From: Bombyx mori
Lineage: Eukaryota; Arthropoda; Insecta; Lepidoptera; Bombycidae
Length of the DNA: 64,000 nucleotides
Assembly (NCBI RefSeq): GCF_030269925.1
Contig: NC_085111.1
Location: 4,828,142-4,892,141, forward strand
Direction: 5' to 3'
Below are positions 11,701-22,400 of this stretch, piece by piece (within the stretch, counting starts at the first letter, position 1; every line of letters starts with the position of its first letter). Both the position numbers and the translations under genes were made by a program. The notes under the pieces are model-generated. The model searched no databases. It saw nothing but the letters and a program-made list of their open reading frames with translations, and was not told where the DNA came from.

Positions 11701-13494
11701 AGTTTCCTAAAATATTTCAAAATTGAGTCAATATGCGGAATCATTTGGTATCATCAGTATTTTTCTCATAAATACTGTCAAAAGAGCGTAGTTTACTTCT
11801 AGTTTTTTTTTTAGTTTATCTATGTTTTGACTACTATTAACAAAATTAACACATAATTTTATCTTACTTTAAAAGACAGATAATGTAACTGGTAAAAAAT
11901 AAAAGATTAAGTGTTACAAATTAAGTGTTAAAAATATCACATTTTAAACCTTTAAAACACTCCTGTAAAATTAGTAAGTTTTGAGTTTATACAATTTTAA
12001 TGCGAGAAGACGATATAAGTTCTAAGGTCTCAGTATAGTTACAGCGGCTGCCCCACCCTTCAAACCGAAACGCATTACTGCGGCAGAAATAGGCGGAGTG
12101 GTGGTACCTACCCGCGCGGACTCACAAGAGGTCCTACCACCAGTAACACCACCACCAATCATACAGTACTAACGCATTCTTGTTGTGTCTGCAGAGTTCT
12201 TGACATGCTACGCTTCCAGAAGTTCACGATAGGACACGCCTGGGTGTCTGACTACGGAAGCTCTGACAATAAGACCCAGTTCGAGTACTTGCTGAAGTAC
12301 TCGCCCTTACACAACATTCAGCCGCCGAGCGAGAGTGAGTTCATGTTGTTATTGCCTATGTTGAATGTGCATTTGTAAGTTGAGAGGTTGAAACCAGGTC
12401 ATGCTATAAGTAAAACATTGTTTTAAAATGAAAGGTTAACTGGTTACCAGGTGGACATAACCAATGGAAGGACGTCACTCAGTTTGCGACAATCGAAGTC
12501 TCAATTTAGCTCTCTTCAAACCGATTCATTATCGATATTATATTTTTTGTGGGATTGATTTTGTTGCACGATGTTGTTCTTTCGTCATGGTGTTCATTCG
12601 TTAATATGTGTCAAGTACGAATTTCATTACAAAAAATGGTGCCTATCTGATTCCAACCTCAGACGAGTACGCTGGGCGTTTTATCCTTGAGGCGTATTTG
12701 TTTTTTGATACATTTTCAAGTAAATTTAGTTTTATAGACAAAAAACTAGTAAACTATTTGATGTGTTTATAATTATATTATATAACTTCTAAGAGTTTTT
12801 GTTGCACGCGTAACGTTCAAGGCAACTTCCCCTGTTGCAGCATTTTCCATCGTCTTGTACTGAAATAGAGTTGACATTGCTAGATCGGCCCGAATACCCG
12901 GCGACGCTGATACTGTCGGCGGACCACGACGACCGCGTGGTGCCGCTGCACTCGCTGAAGTTCGTGGCCGAACTGCAGCACGTGGCGGGGCGCTCGCCGG
13001 CGCAGCGCGCGCCGCTGCTCGCCAGGTTCGACACCAAGGCGGGGCACGGCGGCGGAAAACCCACCACTAAAATTGTACGTATTCTTTAATAGTTACTTTA
13101 TATTATAATATCTATTATGTCTATTATATTATAAATATAGAAGAATAGATAATATAATACATATCGTCTTCTCGCATTAAAACTATAATCTCACAACTTA
13201 CTAATTTTACAGGATTGTTTGAATAAATATTGCAACTATTAATCGAAATAAAAACCATCCTATCTTTCAAGTTGGATCAAACTGCACACGGTGTGCCAAT
13301 TTAATTAAAAATCGGTTAAGTAGTTTAGGGAGTCCATCGCGGACAAACAACTTGACACGTGATTTATATATATTAGATGTGTAAATTGTGCTTTAAACTG
13401 TTTAAAGGGGACTTTATTTTTTTTTCAGATTGACGAACACACTGATATCCTATGTTTCATGACGCAAGCTTTGGGTCTGAAGTTTGTAAAATGA
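5761..13494 (+). CDS. PREP: prolyl endopeptidase (post-proline cleaving), C-terminal 419 residues, nine exons
   Basis: A cytosolic serine peptidase of family S9A that cuts short peptides after proline. Exons: 5761-5880, 6062-6142, 7209-7394, 8415-8528, 10295-10443, 11281-11493, 12195-12334, 12884-13074, 13429-13494; phases join into one frame of 1,260 nt ending TGA. Translation starts [10 protein letters not shown], matching the family at about residue 292, so the N-terminal catalytic cap and half of the propeller lie left of the window. The end of the beta-propeller fills the first three exons and the alpha/beta-hydrolase domain the rest. Triad motifs are visible: GGSNGG (Ser codon 11417-11419), DHDDRV (Asp) and AGHG (His). 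For exon 8 the acceptor at 12883 is preferred; the one at 12840 would meet TGA. Introns are full of repeats. A poly(A) signal AATAAA lies at 13635. Confidence 0.95.
6708..6731. repeat. (GA)n microsatellite
   Basis: About twelve uninterrupted GA units in PREP intron 2. Confidence 0.95.
7047..7116 (+). repeat. Bm1 SINE fragment
   Basis: A short piece of the middle of the Bm1 consensus, from gtgagtccccacgggcaggt to agcagtaatgcgtttcgg, in PREP intron 2 about 90 bp before exon 3. Confidence 0.75.
7420..7635 (+). repeat. LINE-tail-like repeat C, copy 1
   Basis: This shares with 20895-21155 and 26755-26972 the run tagcctatccattaa, then aatcggatgcatggttcagt, and ends tatattagtatagat. The end and general form recall 3' tails of RTE-clade LINEs, but the clade is inferred. 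It begins about 25 bp after the donor of PREP exon 3. Confidence 0.7.
7740..8030 (+). repeat. Bm1 SINE, 5'-truncated
   Basis: Runs from catcgtgtaataaag through the Bm1 body to the A-rich tail after ctaagcaataaataaaaaat. It lacks the tRNA-like head with boxes A and B. Lies in PREP intron 3. Confidence 0.85.
8090..8345 (+). repeat. LINE-tail-like repeat (RTE-type end)
   Basis: Contains cggtccagccgcttaggagg and ends in a (TA)n run, the usual form of RTE-type 3' tails in moths. It directly follows the Bm1 copy in PREP intron 3. Clade assignment is from general knowledge only. Confidence 0.5.
8625..8960 (-). repeat. 3' end of a LINE (family D)
   Basis: On the - strand this ends in an A run after cctacaagggcaat. 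Translation of the - strand gives the C-terminal end of a reverse-transcriptase protein (WNELPSTVF type, then [14 protein letters not shown] type), as also seen at 29870-30270. It lies about 95 bp after PREP exon 4. Confidence 0.7.
9151..9581. mobile_element. inverted-repeat element G, copy 1, with a LINE tail inserted
   Basis: The left end is gaggccgcaaaggtggccta and the right end is the inverse, ggccacttttgcgctgaccg followed by cctc. The same ends bound 54621-54850, an uninterrupted copy of 230 bp. Here the interior is split by an R1-type LINE tail (9311-9506). Lies in PREP intron 4. Confidence 0.75.
9311..9506 (+). repeat. R1-clade LINE 3' tail inserted in element G
   Basis: Bases 9313-9420 match the reverse complement of 50641-50748, the 3' untranslated part of the R1-type LINE at 50530-51507. 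It ends in an A run. Element G sequence continues on both sides, so this LINE tail is the younger insertion. Confidence 0.75.
9584..9923. mobile_element. inverted-repeat element H, copy 1 (MITE)
   Basis: About 340 bp with terminal inverted repeats close to atcgtcttctcgcattaaaa. The same sequence is at 11675-12014 and, as a left-end fragment, at 13163-13205. No transposase frame. The superfamily is not assigned because the target duplication cannot be fixed in this AT-rich context. Confidence 0.8.
9925..10180. repeat. interspersed repeat I, copy 2
   Basis: Reverse complement of 117-400. It directly adjoins the right end of element H, which may have inserted into or beside it. Confidence 0.65.
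10465..10712 (+). repeat. Bm1 SINE, 5'-truncated
   Basis: Starts at actggtggtaggacctcttg and ends in the A-rich tail after ctaagcaataaaa. It starts about 20 bp after the donor of PREP exon 5. Confidence 0.85.
11528..12150 (-). repeat. Bm1 SINE interrupted by element H
   Basis: Reverse-oriented Bm1: its 3' part is at 11528-11674 and its middle part continues at 12015-12150. Element H sits between the two halves at the gatataagttct position of the consensus. It starts about 35 bp after the donor of PREP exon 6. The left part also contains a partial duplication of the Bm1 tail (gctgtgattgctt appears twice). Confidence 0.85.
11675..12014. mobile_element. inverted-repeat element H, copy 2, nested in Bm1
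   Basis: Starts atcgtcttttcgcattaaaa and ends with its inverse. Same family as 9584-9923. Because Bm1 resumes on the far side, this transposition is younger than that Bm1 insertion. Confidence 0.85.
13163..13205. repeat. element H left-end fragment
   Basis: Starts atcgtcttctcgcattaaaa and follows the left arm of element H for about 40 bp, then changes to an unrelated LINE-tail-like repeat. No right end is present. Confidence 0.65.
13206..13382 (+). repeat. LINE-tail-like repeat (RTE-type end)
   Basis: Contains aaaatcggttaagtagttta and ends atttatatatattagat, the form of RTE-type 3' tails. It fills most of PREP intron 8. Clade inferred. Confidence 0.5.
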
Positions 13495-13634
13495 TAAATG
13501 TTGCCATAGCAAAATTATTATCCATACGAATGCACATAGTATTATGTAAATATACCAGAAACACTGTGTCGTTGACTACCTCGAGGTCTACTGAGACATT
13601 GTGATTTTGTTAAGTAATGCTGCTGTTTTTATTA

Positions 13635-13640
13635 AATAAA
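13635..13640 (+). terminator. poly(A) signal of the prolyl endopeptidase gene
   Basis: AATAAA lies 141 bases after the TGA stop, with a T-rich stretch after it. Its complement-strand counterpart TTTATT at 13665-13670 could serve a staufen transcript coming from the right, so the two genes may have overlapping 3' ends. Confidence 0.65.
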
Positions 13641-13679
13641 ACATTGTTTTTCTAAAGTGTAAATTTTATTCAACCTGCC

Positions 13680-15730
13680 TTAAATACACGTTTTAATAAT
13701 AATTGTTGATTTATTGAGTGTGGTGACCTGCAACTGAGGAAGGTGAAAAGGGCCTTAAATAGGAAATAAATAGTTCAATTTCTTTTTGGTTATTGTCTAT
13801 ATAATAGCTAAGCTTCTCTGTTGATCTATTACCGGCTTCTGGTTCATCTCACTTAATAATCTTTTCCATCTATTTTGGCCTCCGAAAACAATTCATGTTA
13901 AATTTTGAATTTATGAGACATATAATCTTCAAAATAAAACATCGATTTGTGTTCAACTTTTATTCTTGTCCTTAATATACATTGCTAAAAGCACAAGTTT
14001 GGTTGGGAATCACTCCTACCATACGATAATAAAATATGTATTAGTTATTTTAAACAAATAAATAAAAACACTTTTCGGCTTTACAATCACCAATAACATA
14101 GTTTTATCAACAATTTCTTAACGCTCAGTTGTTTATGCAACTTGAAACTTTAAGAAATACTTTCGATGGCCTCGATTTAAAATGTTTAATTAGAACAAAG
14201 ACATACTGCTTTCTCTTCACATAAGACAGAGAGCTGTGTCCTTAATAACTATAAGAATTTTATTAAACGTCAGACCCGTTACAGTGAAATGTACAATCAA
14301 CAAAAAAGGATGTGAAATTATCTAGATCGACGGCGCAATGACATCATCCTGAATCCGATAAACCATATAAAACACATTACCTATATTACAAATACATAAA
14401 TAATACCTTTAATCGAATGGTAGATTATTTGTTAGTTGCTATTCTATATTCATTAGGGTTCATGCAAAAATTACATAATTATTAAATAATGTAAGCAACT
14501 ACGATATTAATATTTTATCAAAGGTGCCTGCCTGACTGAATAAATGTAGATCTACAATTAAACATTTCAAAGGCTAGGGTCGAATAAATATTATAATAAG
14601 CACAACTGTGGTGATTTTAAAACCGAGGCCATGTGGTCTAATCGCCGTACCCAAGTTCGTCCTTAAATTATTATACATATAAACCAGAGATGCGGGGCAA
14701 AATACTGAATTACAGAGACTCGCACAATACGACTAATGAACTTAACATTATTGCTAAACTACAAGGATTACGGCGATTATTTCTATTAGCTAAACTAAGG
14801 GGACACCATGGCCGCATGGTGTAACTTTAGCGTTCGTCAAGACTGCAGCAGACCACCGAATGTTCCGTAAACAAACTCGCATAAACTCGAGATAAATATA
14901 AATAATCGTTCAGTATTCTGCCGGTGGCCGCCGAGAGCTGCTCAATCTCAATTTTATCACTCGGTTCGACTTCGCAGAACGCGTCGCGTGTTTCACTAAC
15001 TATCATAAATATTAATAAACTCTAAATTTAATTATCGCCCGCCTTATCGTAGGCAGGCTTGATGTCCGATCAAGATTCAATAAATTTATCTGATCATTCT
15101 AATCGACGACTGTGAGAGACGATTGAAACGTCAAAAACATTAATTCAAATAATCGTCCCAAAAACAAAATTAAAACTATTTTGTGATTAAAAGATTCCGA
15201 ATCGTAAACTAAATCGTAAAATAAAAACTATTATATTTCATAAATTGACAGTTATTTATAATATACAAAAAACAACTTTTTTGAAATACATAAAAAAAAT
15301 GAAAATAAAGATTGAAACTTAAGAAGTCGAGATCAGGGGGCAGTGTGCTACATCATAAAGATATCGATTGTTACCGCTCGTGTGTCATGTCACGATCCCT
15401 ACACGTCCTCGCATAATCAAACACACACATACACACACACACTACATATTGCCATCGAGTTGAAAGAAAACCAAATAAGAGAGAATGAATGGCGTCTTCT
15501 AATCAACTACACGCCGCGCGGAGACACCGTCACTCTGTTATTCCGTTTGTGATGGCGACGCTCGGTTTGCTCGGAGTACTCGGAACACTGGAAATAGTTT
15601 TACAATCGTTTTACGAATAGAACATGCGATATAAAATATTTATATGATGTAGGCAACTTGCAACCTATTTGAAATTAATTTAAAATTTAATGGTAACTTA
15701 GGAACATAATCATTAATGACAAATTTATAG
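13680..15730. other. spacer between convergent genes; probable long staufen 3' untranslated region
   Basis: Two kilobases of AT-rich sequence with no long frame and no repeat I recognise. It lies between the stop codons of PREP (+) and staufen (-). TTTATT at 13958-13963 and 13665-13670 are possible poly(A) signals read on the - strand. A long staufen 3' untranslated region would suit an mRNA-localisation gene, but this is inference; no transcript evidence is available. Confidence 0.45.
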
Positions 15731-15736
15731 CTTTAC

Positions 15737-15978
15737 TAAGACTTCTTGTGAGTCCACGCGGGTAGGTACCGCCACCATGCCTATTTTTACCGTAAAGCAG
15801 TAATGTGTTTCGGTCTGAACGCTGGAGTAGCCGTTGTAGCTATACTGAGATCTTAGTATTTTTATCTCAAGGTGAGTGGCGCATTTATGTTGTAGATGTC
15901 TATGGGCTCTAGTAACCACTTAACACCTGGTAGGCTGTGAGATCGTCCACCCATCAAAGCAATAAAAAAAAATAAAAA
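15737..15978 (+). repeat. Bm1 SINE, 5'-truncated
   Basis: Runs from acttcttgtgagtccacgcg to the A-rich tail after atcaaagcaataaaaa. Lies between the convergent stops, so it may be part of a staufen 3' untranslated region in antisense orientation. Confidence 0.85.
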
Positions 15979-16412
15979 AAACATGTGTGCAATTCACACG
16001 TAGTAGAAGTGAAAACTTCCAAAATTAAAATACAATTATCATAAACATCTTAAGTATATGTAAAATTTTGTCATTAGTAAATAATTTGTAAGGTAGCGCC
16101 CTCTGTGAATTGATATTTTAATTTCACGTATAATCCTAAATTAAAATTCACTACAAGAGCTTTCATACACACGTTAGTATTAAAAAATCTCACAGATGGC
16201 GCTGTATTTAATAGTATGTATATTTCTGTCTCATTTATCCTACACATTTTTGTATTTGTGTCTCTTACCTGTCGTTTTTTCCGTTGCATCCGGTTTGAAA
16301 TCACAACGATTCTAAAGAAGTTTTCACTTCAAAAAAATTAATGTTCTTTTTCAATTAATGGCTTGGATCTATACTTTATAGGAAACGCCCAAAATTGTGT
16401 GAAGAGTTGATG

Positions 16413-19400
16413 TCAAAAGTAGTGGTATAGAGTATAGAGTACTAACGCGGCGTGGTCGGGCGCGTCCAGCCCCATGAGCGCGAGCGCGCGCAGGGCGGCG
16501 CGGGCGCACTGCTCGTGCGAGTGCGCGGTGGAGGCGCCGCCGCCGTGGCACATCACGGGCGGCTCGGTCGACAGCGACACCAGCGACAGGTACTCCCCGT
16601 GGTTGCGCTGCACATCACAAACGTAATACCTTCACATGCTTTTTTTTTCTACCTAAGCTGAGAGCCTTGAGAGGCTATTTCAGCGTAACCCTTATTAGTA
16701 GATGAGCTCACGGGGCTCAAACCTAACGTTGTTGCTGACACGAACCCTAGCAAGAGCCGTGCTTTGCAGAATCTACCACCGGATCGGAAACTCGACCCAC
16801 TGAGAAGATTCGGCGAGAAACTCAGTGGGCTGTCTATGGGTATAAGACGATACAAAGCTTCCACTACTTTATACAGATTTAGGAAATCAACGCTGGCAAG
16901 TCGACGCCGACGTTAGATCCTACCTTTCTGGATATAAAGTCTAACGTTGTATTATTCGTGACAGTACCAGTTAATTAATAGACCTCTATTTTTTTGTGTC
17001 AGTCATCAGTACATATACAGGGACCAAGAATTTTTACCGTTACACTTTTAGTATAAATCAACCGCTAAGTTTAAACAAGATTACCTTAGGAAAATCTGAA
17101 AACTGCACTGTAAATCCGAGGAGCTGCGAGAGATACATGAGCTGATCTTTGGCTCCGGGCGTCGTCCCCGGCGAAGTCGTGGTACTGTTATTGCTCACAG
17201 CTGGAGTGGAATTACTAGTGCTATTTGTAACTGTATCGGTGACACCTGTAAAATAAAATTATTCACACACATTAACTAAAGCAAACCTAAGAAAAGTTTT
17301 CGGTGTATGTTTTTTTTTATTGCTTAGATAGGTGGACGAGTTCACAGCCCACCTGGTGTTAAGTGGTTATTGGAACCCATAAACATCTACAACGTAAATG
17401 CACCACCCTCCTTGATATACAAGTTCCAAGGTCTCAGCATAGTTACAACGGCTGCCCCGTCCTTCAAACCGAAACGCATTACTGCTTCAAGACAGAAATA
17501 GGCAGGGCAGGTATGTTTGTTCTGTGCACGCTAATCTTATCAGCTGAACTGTTTTCTGTGGCGTATCAATTGAACCTGGTTAACTAATTTTTGCGTTTCG
17601 TTTTATAAAAATTGGTTGCCATTAATAACACAATTTTAAGGCTCATATGCGATTAACAAATTAGTTAATGGTGCATGAGATTGATAACTCATTTTGTTTT
17701 AATTGTGCTATTTAGTTTAAGGAAACAACTTCGCCTACCGCGTTTGTTCTTACCGTTAGTCGTTTGTGTTTGTGGGGTTCCTCCTCGTTGTTGGTAATCC
17801 ATGAGTAGCACGCCCGGAACCGGCTGTCGGGTCTCACTGGCCGCTATATCGCTAACCTGAAACATATTTCTGTACTCTTAAAAGCGAACTAAATGTGATA
17901 TCTATAGCAAAAACTTTGTATCTCTTTTTACGAAAATTGCGCGGACGGAGGAGTTTAATATTTTCCACACTTATAGAGAATATAGAGAAGTGCACAATGC
18001 TAATATTTTTTTTTAAATAATGCATAATAGATACTTTAAATCAAGAAAGAAAACATTACACACACACTACCATGAATTTGATACAACACATACATAAAAA
18101 TATACTCTTTATTTACTGTCAATTGGGAAATTTTTGTTATTGTTTAAACTCTGTGGTCAAATTTGATAATAGATTAATATTGTTTGCCTTTAATATTATT
18201 GATCTATAGTGTAGTTTTGGCGAACACGAGATTATATTATCGAAATATAAATAGTGTTTGACAATAGAACCATAATAATGTTTAAGCTTATAATTTTAAT
18301 TAATTATAGTCGAATCTCGACTACTGCTGGGCCACTAGTATAAATTATTACACGTTTATTGTACCTGGGTGATACTCAAGATTTAAAAACCGGTCGCTAT
18401 GCTCCAATATTGAAAGCCAAAAAATCAACAATAAAACTTCAAGGTAAACAACTTGCATATAAAATCCATTGATATGAAATCCCTTGTTTCGTTGAATCCA
18501 GAATCAAAACTAATTTCAATGGCATGAGTAGCACCTCACCTTGTTTTTGCTATCGGTTCCATTAGATTTACTTCCATCGCTAGAGGCGCTGGTGCTGAGC
18601 TCGGAGCCGTTGACTGTGGCTGTGTTGCCAGTCGAGCCGTTTGTTATCATTTCCATTGCTAAAAGTACATCTGAAAATGTCATTGCTTTGTATTTATAAT
18701 TGTTTTGATGATAAGTGTGAGCATTTTTTTATAATTTAGGTCTGCAGATGAGCTCGAGGACCACCTGGTGTCAAATGATGATTATAGGACACACTTTGAG
18801 GTTGAAATTTTAATTTTATTGTACAGCAGCTGCCCCACTCTTCAAACTGAAACGCATGATTGCGTCGCGTACGGGCTGACAATACGTCTACCAACCAGTA
18901 AAAAAGATTGACGGCTCATGAGTGCACTTTTCATTTAGGACCAAAATAAACGGCAACTCAACCATGGATTGTACACGATTAGTCATAGTTGAGTTTTGCT
19001 TGAAATAATAAAAAACGTTTAGTGTTTTTAGTTATTTATAACAGATTGACTTTAAATTAAAAGTTGTAGTAGACTCGTCAATCACGAATCAGCAAATACT
19101 TCACGGTGTACTACTGTACTGGTTGTCTATACATATAAATAAAACTGGAGTTTCTGTTTGTAATATTGAAATAACCGCTTTTTACTACATTTATATACAA
19201 TACATAAGCCAAAATAACTTTTTTTACAATTTTTGTCTGTCTGTCTGTTTGTTCCAGCTAATCTCTGGAACGACTGGACCAATTTTGACGGGACTTTCAG
19301 TGACAGGTAGCTGATGATATAAGGAGTTACTTAGGCTTAGGCTACTTTTTTTTGACTAGCTTCGCCCCGTGGCGTCACCCGCGAAACGTCAATAACCGCG

Positions 19401-22400
19401 GGTATCATCGCGGGATTCAACTATTCAATAATAAATTACAGTTTCCGAAGCGAAGCGAGGGCGGGTCGCTAGTATCTAAATATAAGAATAAGGGTGTCGT
19501 AATTACTGTGCGCGGCGCGTCGCTTGGCGGTCTTCTTGTTGGGTCCCCGGCCGGTGGCGGAGTGCGGCGGCGCGTCGCAGCGCACGAGGAACTCGCGGCG
19601 TCGCGCGGCGCCGCGCTCCTCCAGCACGGCGTAGTGCGGCGAGCGCGCGCGGGCCGCGTGCCGCACCACCGCCAGCCGGGAGATGGGGTTGTCGCCGCCC
19701 GGGCTGCCGCCGCCGGACCCGCTGCACACGCTGCCCTCCTGCAACAACACGTGGAACATGTCTTAACTACTATACAAACACTACTACTACTTTATATGTC
19801 GTGTTTTACTTACTTTATTTTATCAAAAAAAATATTGACACACGAGTAATTGAAGCCTTGACGATTTACTTATGTGTCAAAACAATTACGACAAGTCTGG
19901 CTCGATTCTAATTATTTTTTATTTTAATAGATAATTTACGGTGTGAGTGTACGAGGTGTCGTGAACACTAACTAGCCTCTTTCTCCATCAATCGTTCCCT
20001 CAGTTGATTGAGTTTCTACATCGATATGTTACTGGTCTAATAAAGATGGCGCCGAGAAGTAGCTTTAGATGTAGGTGTACCGCGGAGTTTTGAGGTTTTA
20101 TCTATGATAGTCATACAAAAAAGCAGTAACTCCACATCCCAAGAGCATGTATTTTCTACTGTCTGATACATAACTGAAACTTCATTTGAGGGAAGCAATG
20201 TAATATATTATATATTTTTAATATGCTTTTATTAGCTTCAGACGTATGTATGTTAGTATGTAACGGAATCTTTGAACACGATTGTGAGCCCCTTCAAAAC
20301 GTCAAATTCATTCGAAATTTGGTATACTTATTAAGGACCGATGACAATTGAATATTTTAAAAAAATTGAAAAAATTTAAACATGAAAAACAAATAATAGT
20401 TTAAAAAAACTAAAAAAATACGCTTTTATAGAAAATCTAACTAAAGAATAGAATATAAATTTTAATAAATTTGAATTAAAAATAGTGTTAGAAAAAATGA
20501 TTTTTTTGTAAAAAAAGGCGTGTAAAAAACTATTATTTATTTTTATAAATTTCGGGGTAGTCACAACGAAATGTGCTTGAGTTTCAGTAGTAAGCAATAA
20601 GATTATTAAAAAAAAGTGAGTAACCTTGATTAGATTGCGCGGCTTCTTCTTGGCGGGGTGCGGGCGGCGGCGCTCGGGCGGGCGCGGGCGCAGCGCGGCG
20701 AGCGGCCAGCGGTGCCGCATCTCCTCCAGCATGCGCTCGGCCGCTCGACGCTTCGACACCTTCTTGCCGTTGCCCTCGCCCTCCGTCTCTATCTCGCCCA
20801 CCGTGCATGTCGTCACGAATACCTGTGTGTGTGTGACCAGCAATTTCAATACAACTATTGCGTAATTGGTTGTTGTATGTAGTTGGTATTATAAATTACT
20901 AGCTGTAACCGTCCGCATCGCTGGGCATTTAAAATTAATATTATTATTTCTCAGCCCTACAAAGATTCTCATAATTAACACCCCCGCAACTGGTGTAGGG
21001 AGTCCAACACTCATATAAATATTAGCCTATCCATTAATTACATGTATTTTCTACATAGATACCAAATTTCAAGTCAATCGGATGCATGGTTCAGTAGTTA
21101 TAACGGAACATTCGTAAAAACCACTGTAGATTTATATATTAGTATAGATAAAGGTCACATGGTCAATATAACTTGTGTATTATGGACACGCTTGCGACCA
21201 CTTTTAGGAGAAAATATATTTAGATATAAAAATAAGTAGAGGTTGTGATTGAGAACTCAAGAAAAAATTATAGTAAATCCAATCTCACCCTCATATGTGG
21301 AGGTCCGCGCTCAGATTTGACAGCAAAATCAACAGTGAGATTTCGTTTCAAAGCAATCTCATGTACAAGTGACACCGGAGACTTCACTTCAGAATTCAAT
21401 AAATCACCTCCTTCCCCTGAAATTTAATTTATATATTTTTGATTTATATTTCCAAAAATAATGCGATTGACGTAAAGTGAGGTTTTTTTTAATTTAATTC
21501 ATGTAACTTAATCAGTGCACAATTAAAAAAGTAGGCAAGTGTTTGAAATTGTTGTTATCAGTTGTAAGTGCAAAATATATTTCCCTACCATACAGCAATG
21601 TGTTTCGGTTCTAAAGCCAGCAATTAATATTAATTAGTTGATATATTATCCGTGACTTGTCATAATTTAATGTGATGTATGGTATTTTAATTTGCAAATT
21701 CTAAATCGATTTTAAGTTGATTAATATGAATTATATGATTATGAAAAGATAAAGTGTAAATAATAAGTGCGCTTCTACGTATTTTAAATAAACAAATCGG
21801 AGAGCAACGTAAATTAGTAGCACTAAGTTTTCTCTATAGTTCCCGAATTCGTTATCAGTTATAATGATTATTTCTCGATTTTAAACTCATCATTTAAACA
21901 AAAAAAATGGAAAAAATTTAAGCGTAACAGCTGTTTTTCAATGATGTTGGAACACACAGACCCAATAACACGGAGTTTATGATCAGTTATATAAGCCACT
22001 GTCGAACGACCTTTGTTACATACAGTTTTACAATAAAAAAAATTAGGATACCGTTTTCGTCTGTAGCGGCGTTGGTATCGTGCGGCGCGAGCGCGGCGGC
22101 GGCGGGCGCGGGGTGCGGGCGCAGGTCGTGCAGCGCGCGCGCCGCCGCGTCGTGTCGCGCGGCTTGCGGCGTGGCGCCCTCGCCCAGCCAGGCGCGGCCG
22201 CCCACGTCCACGCGCACGCGGTACACGAGCGCCGGCAGCACGCGCGCGAACACGCCGCCGCCGTACCCGCGGCCCCGCGCGCCCCGCCCGCACCCCGCCA
22301 CGGCCGGCAGCGACGTGTATATGGCGGGCTGGCACAACTTCATCGCCAACGCGTTCAGCTCCACCGTCGGCATGACCGTACCTGAAGTCAACACATTACT

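Noticed and set aside
12835..12883. Upstream acceptor at 12840 for PREP exon 8
   Set aside because: With the phase left by exon 7 (1 nt) it reaches TGA after seven codons. The AG at 12883 restores the family sequence NRPEYPATL and keeps the frame.
22080..22385. Long + strand frames over staufen exons (also at 19352-19849, 20626-20882, 25045-25305)
   Set aside because: They are antisense shadows in GC-rich exons where stop codons are rare; the - strand gives conserved dsRBD sequence with proper splice sites.
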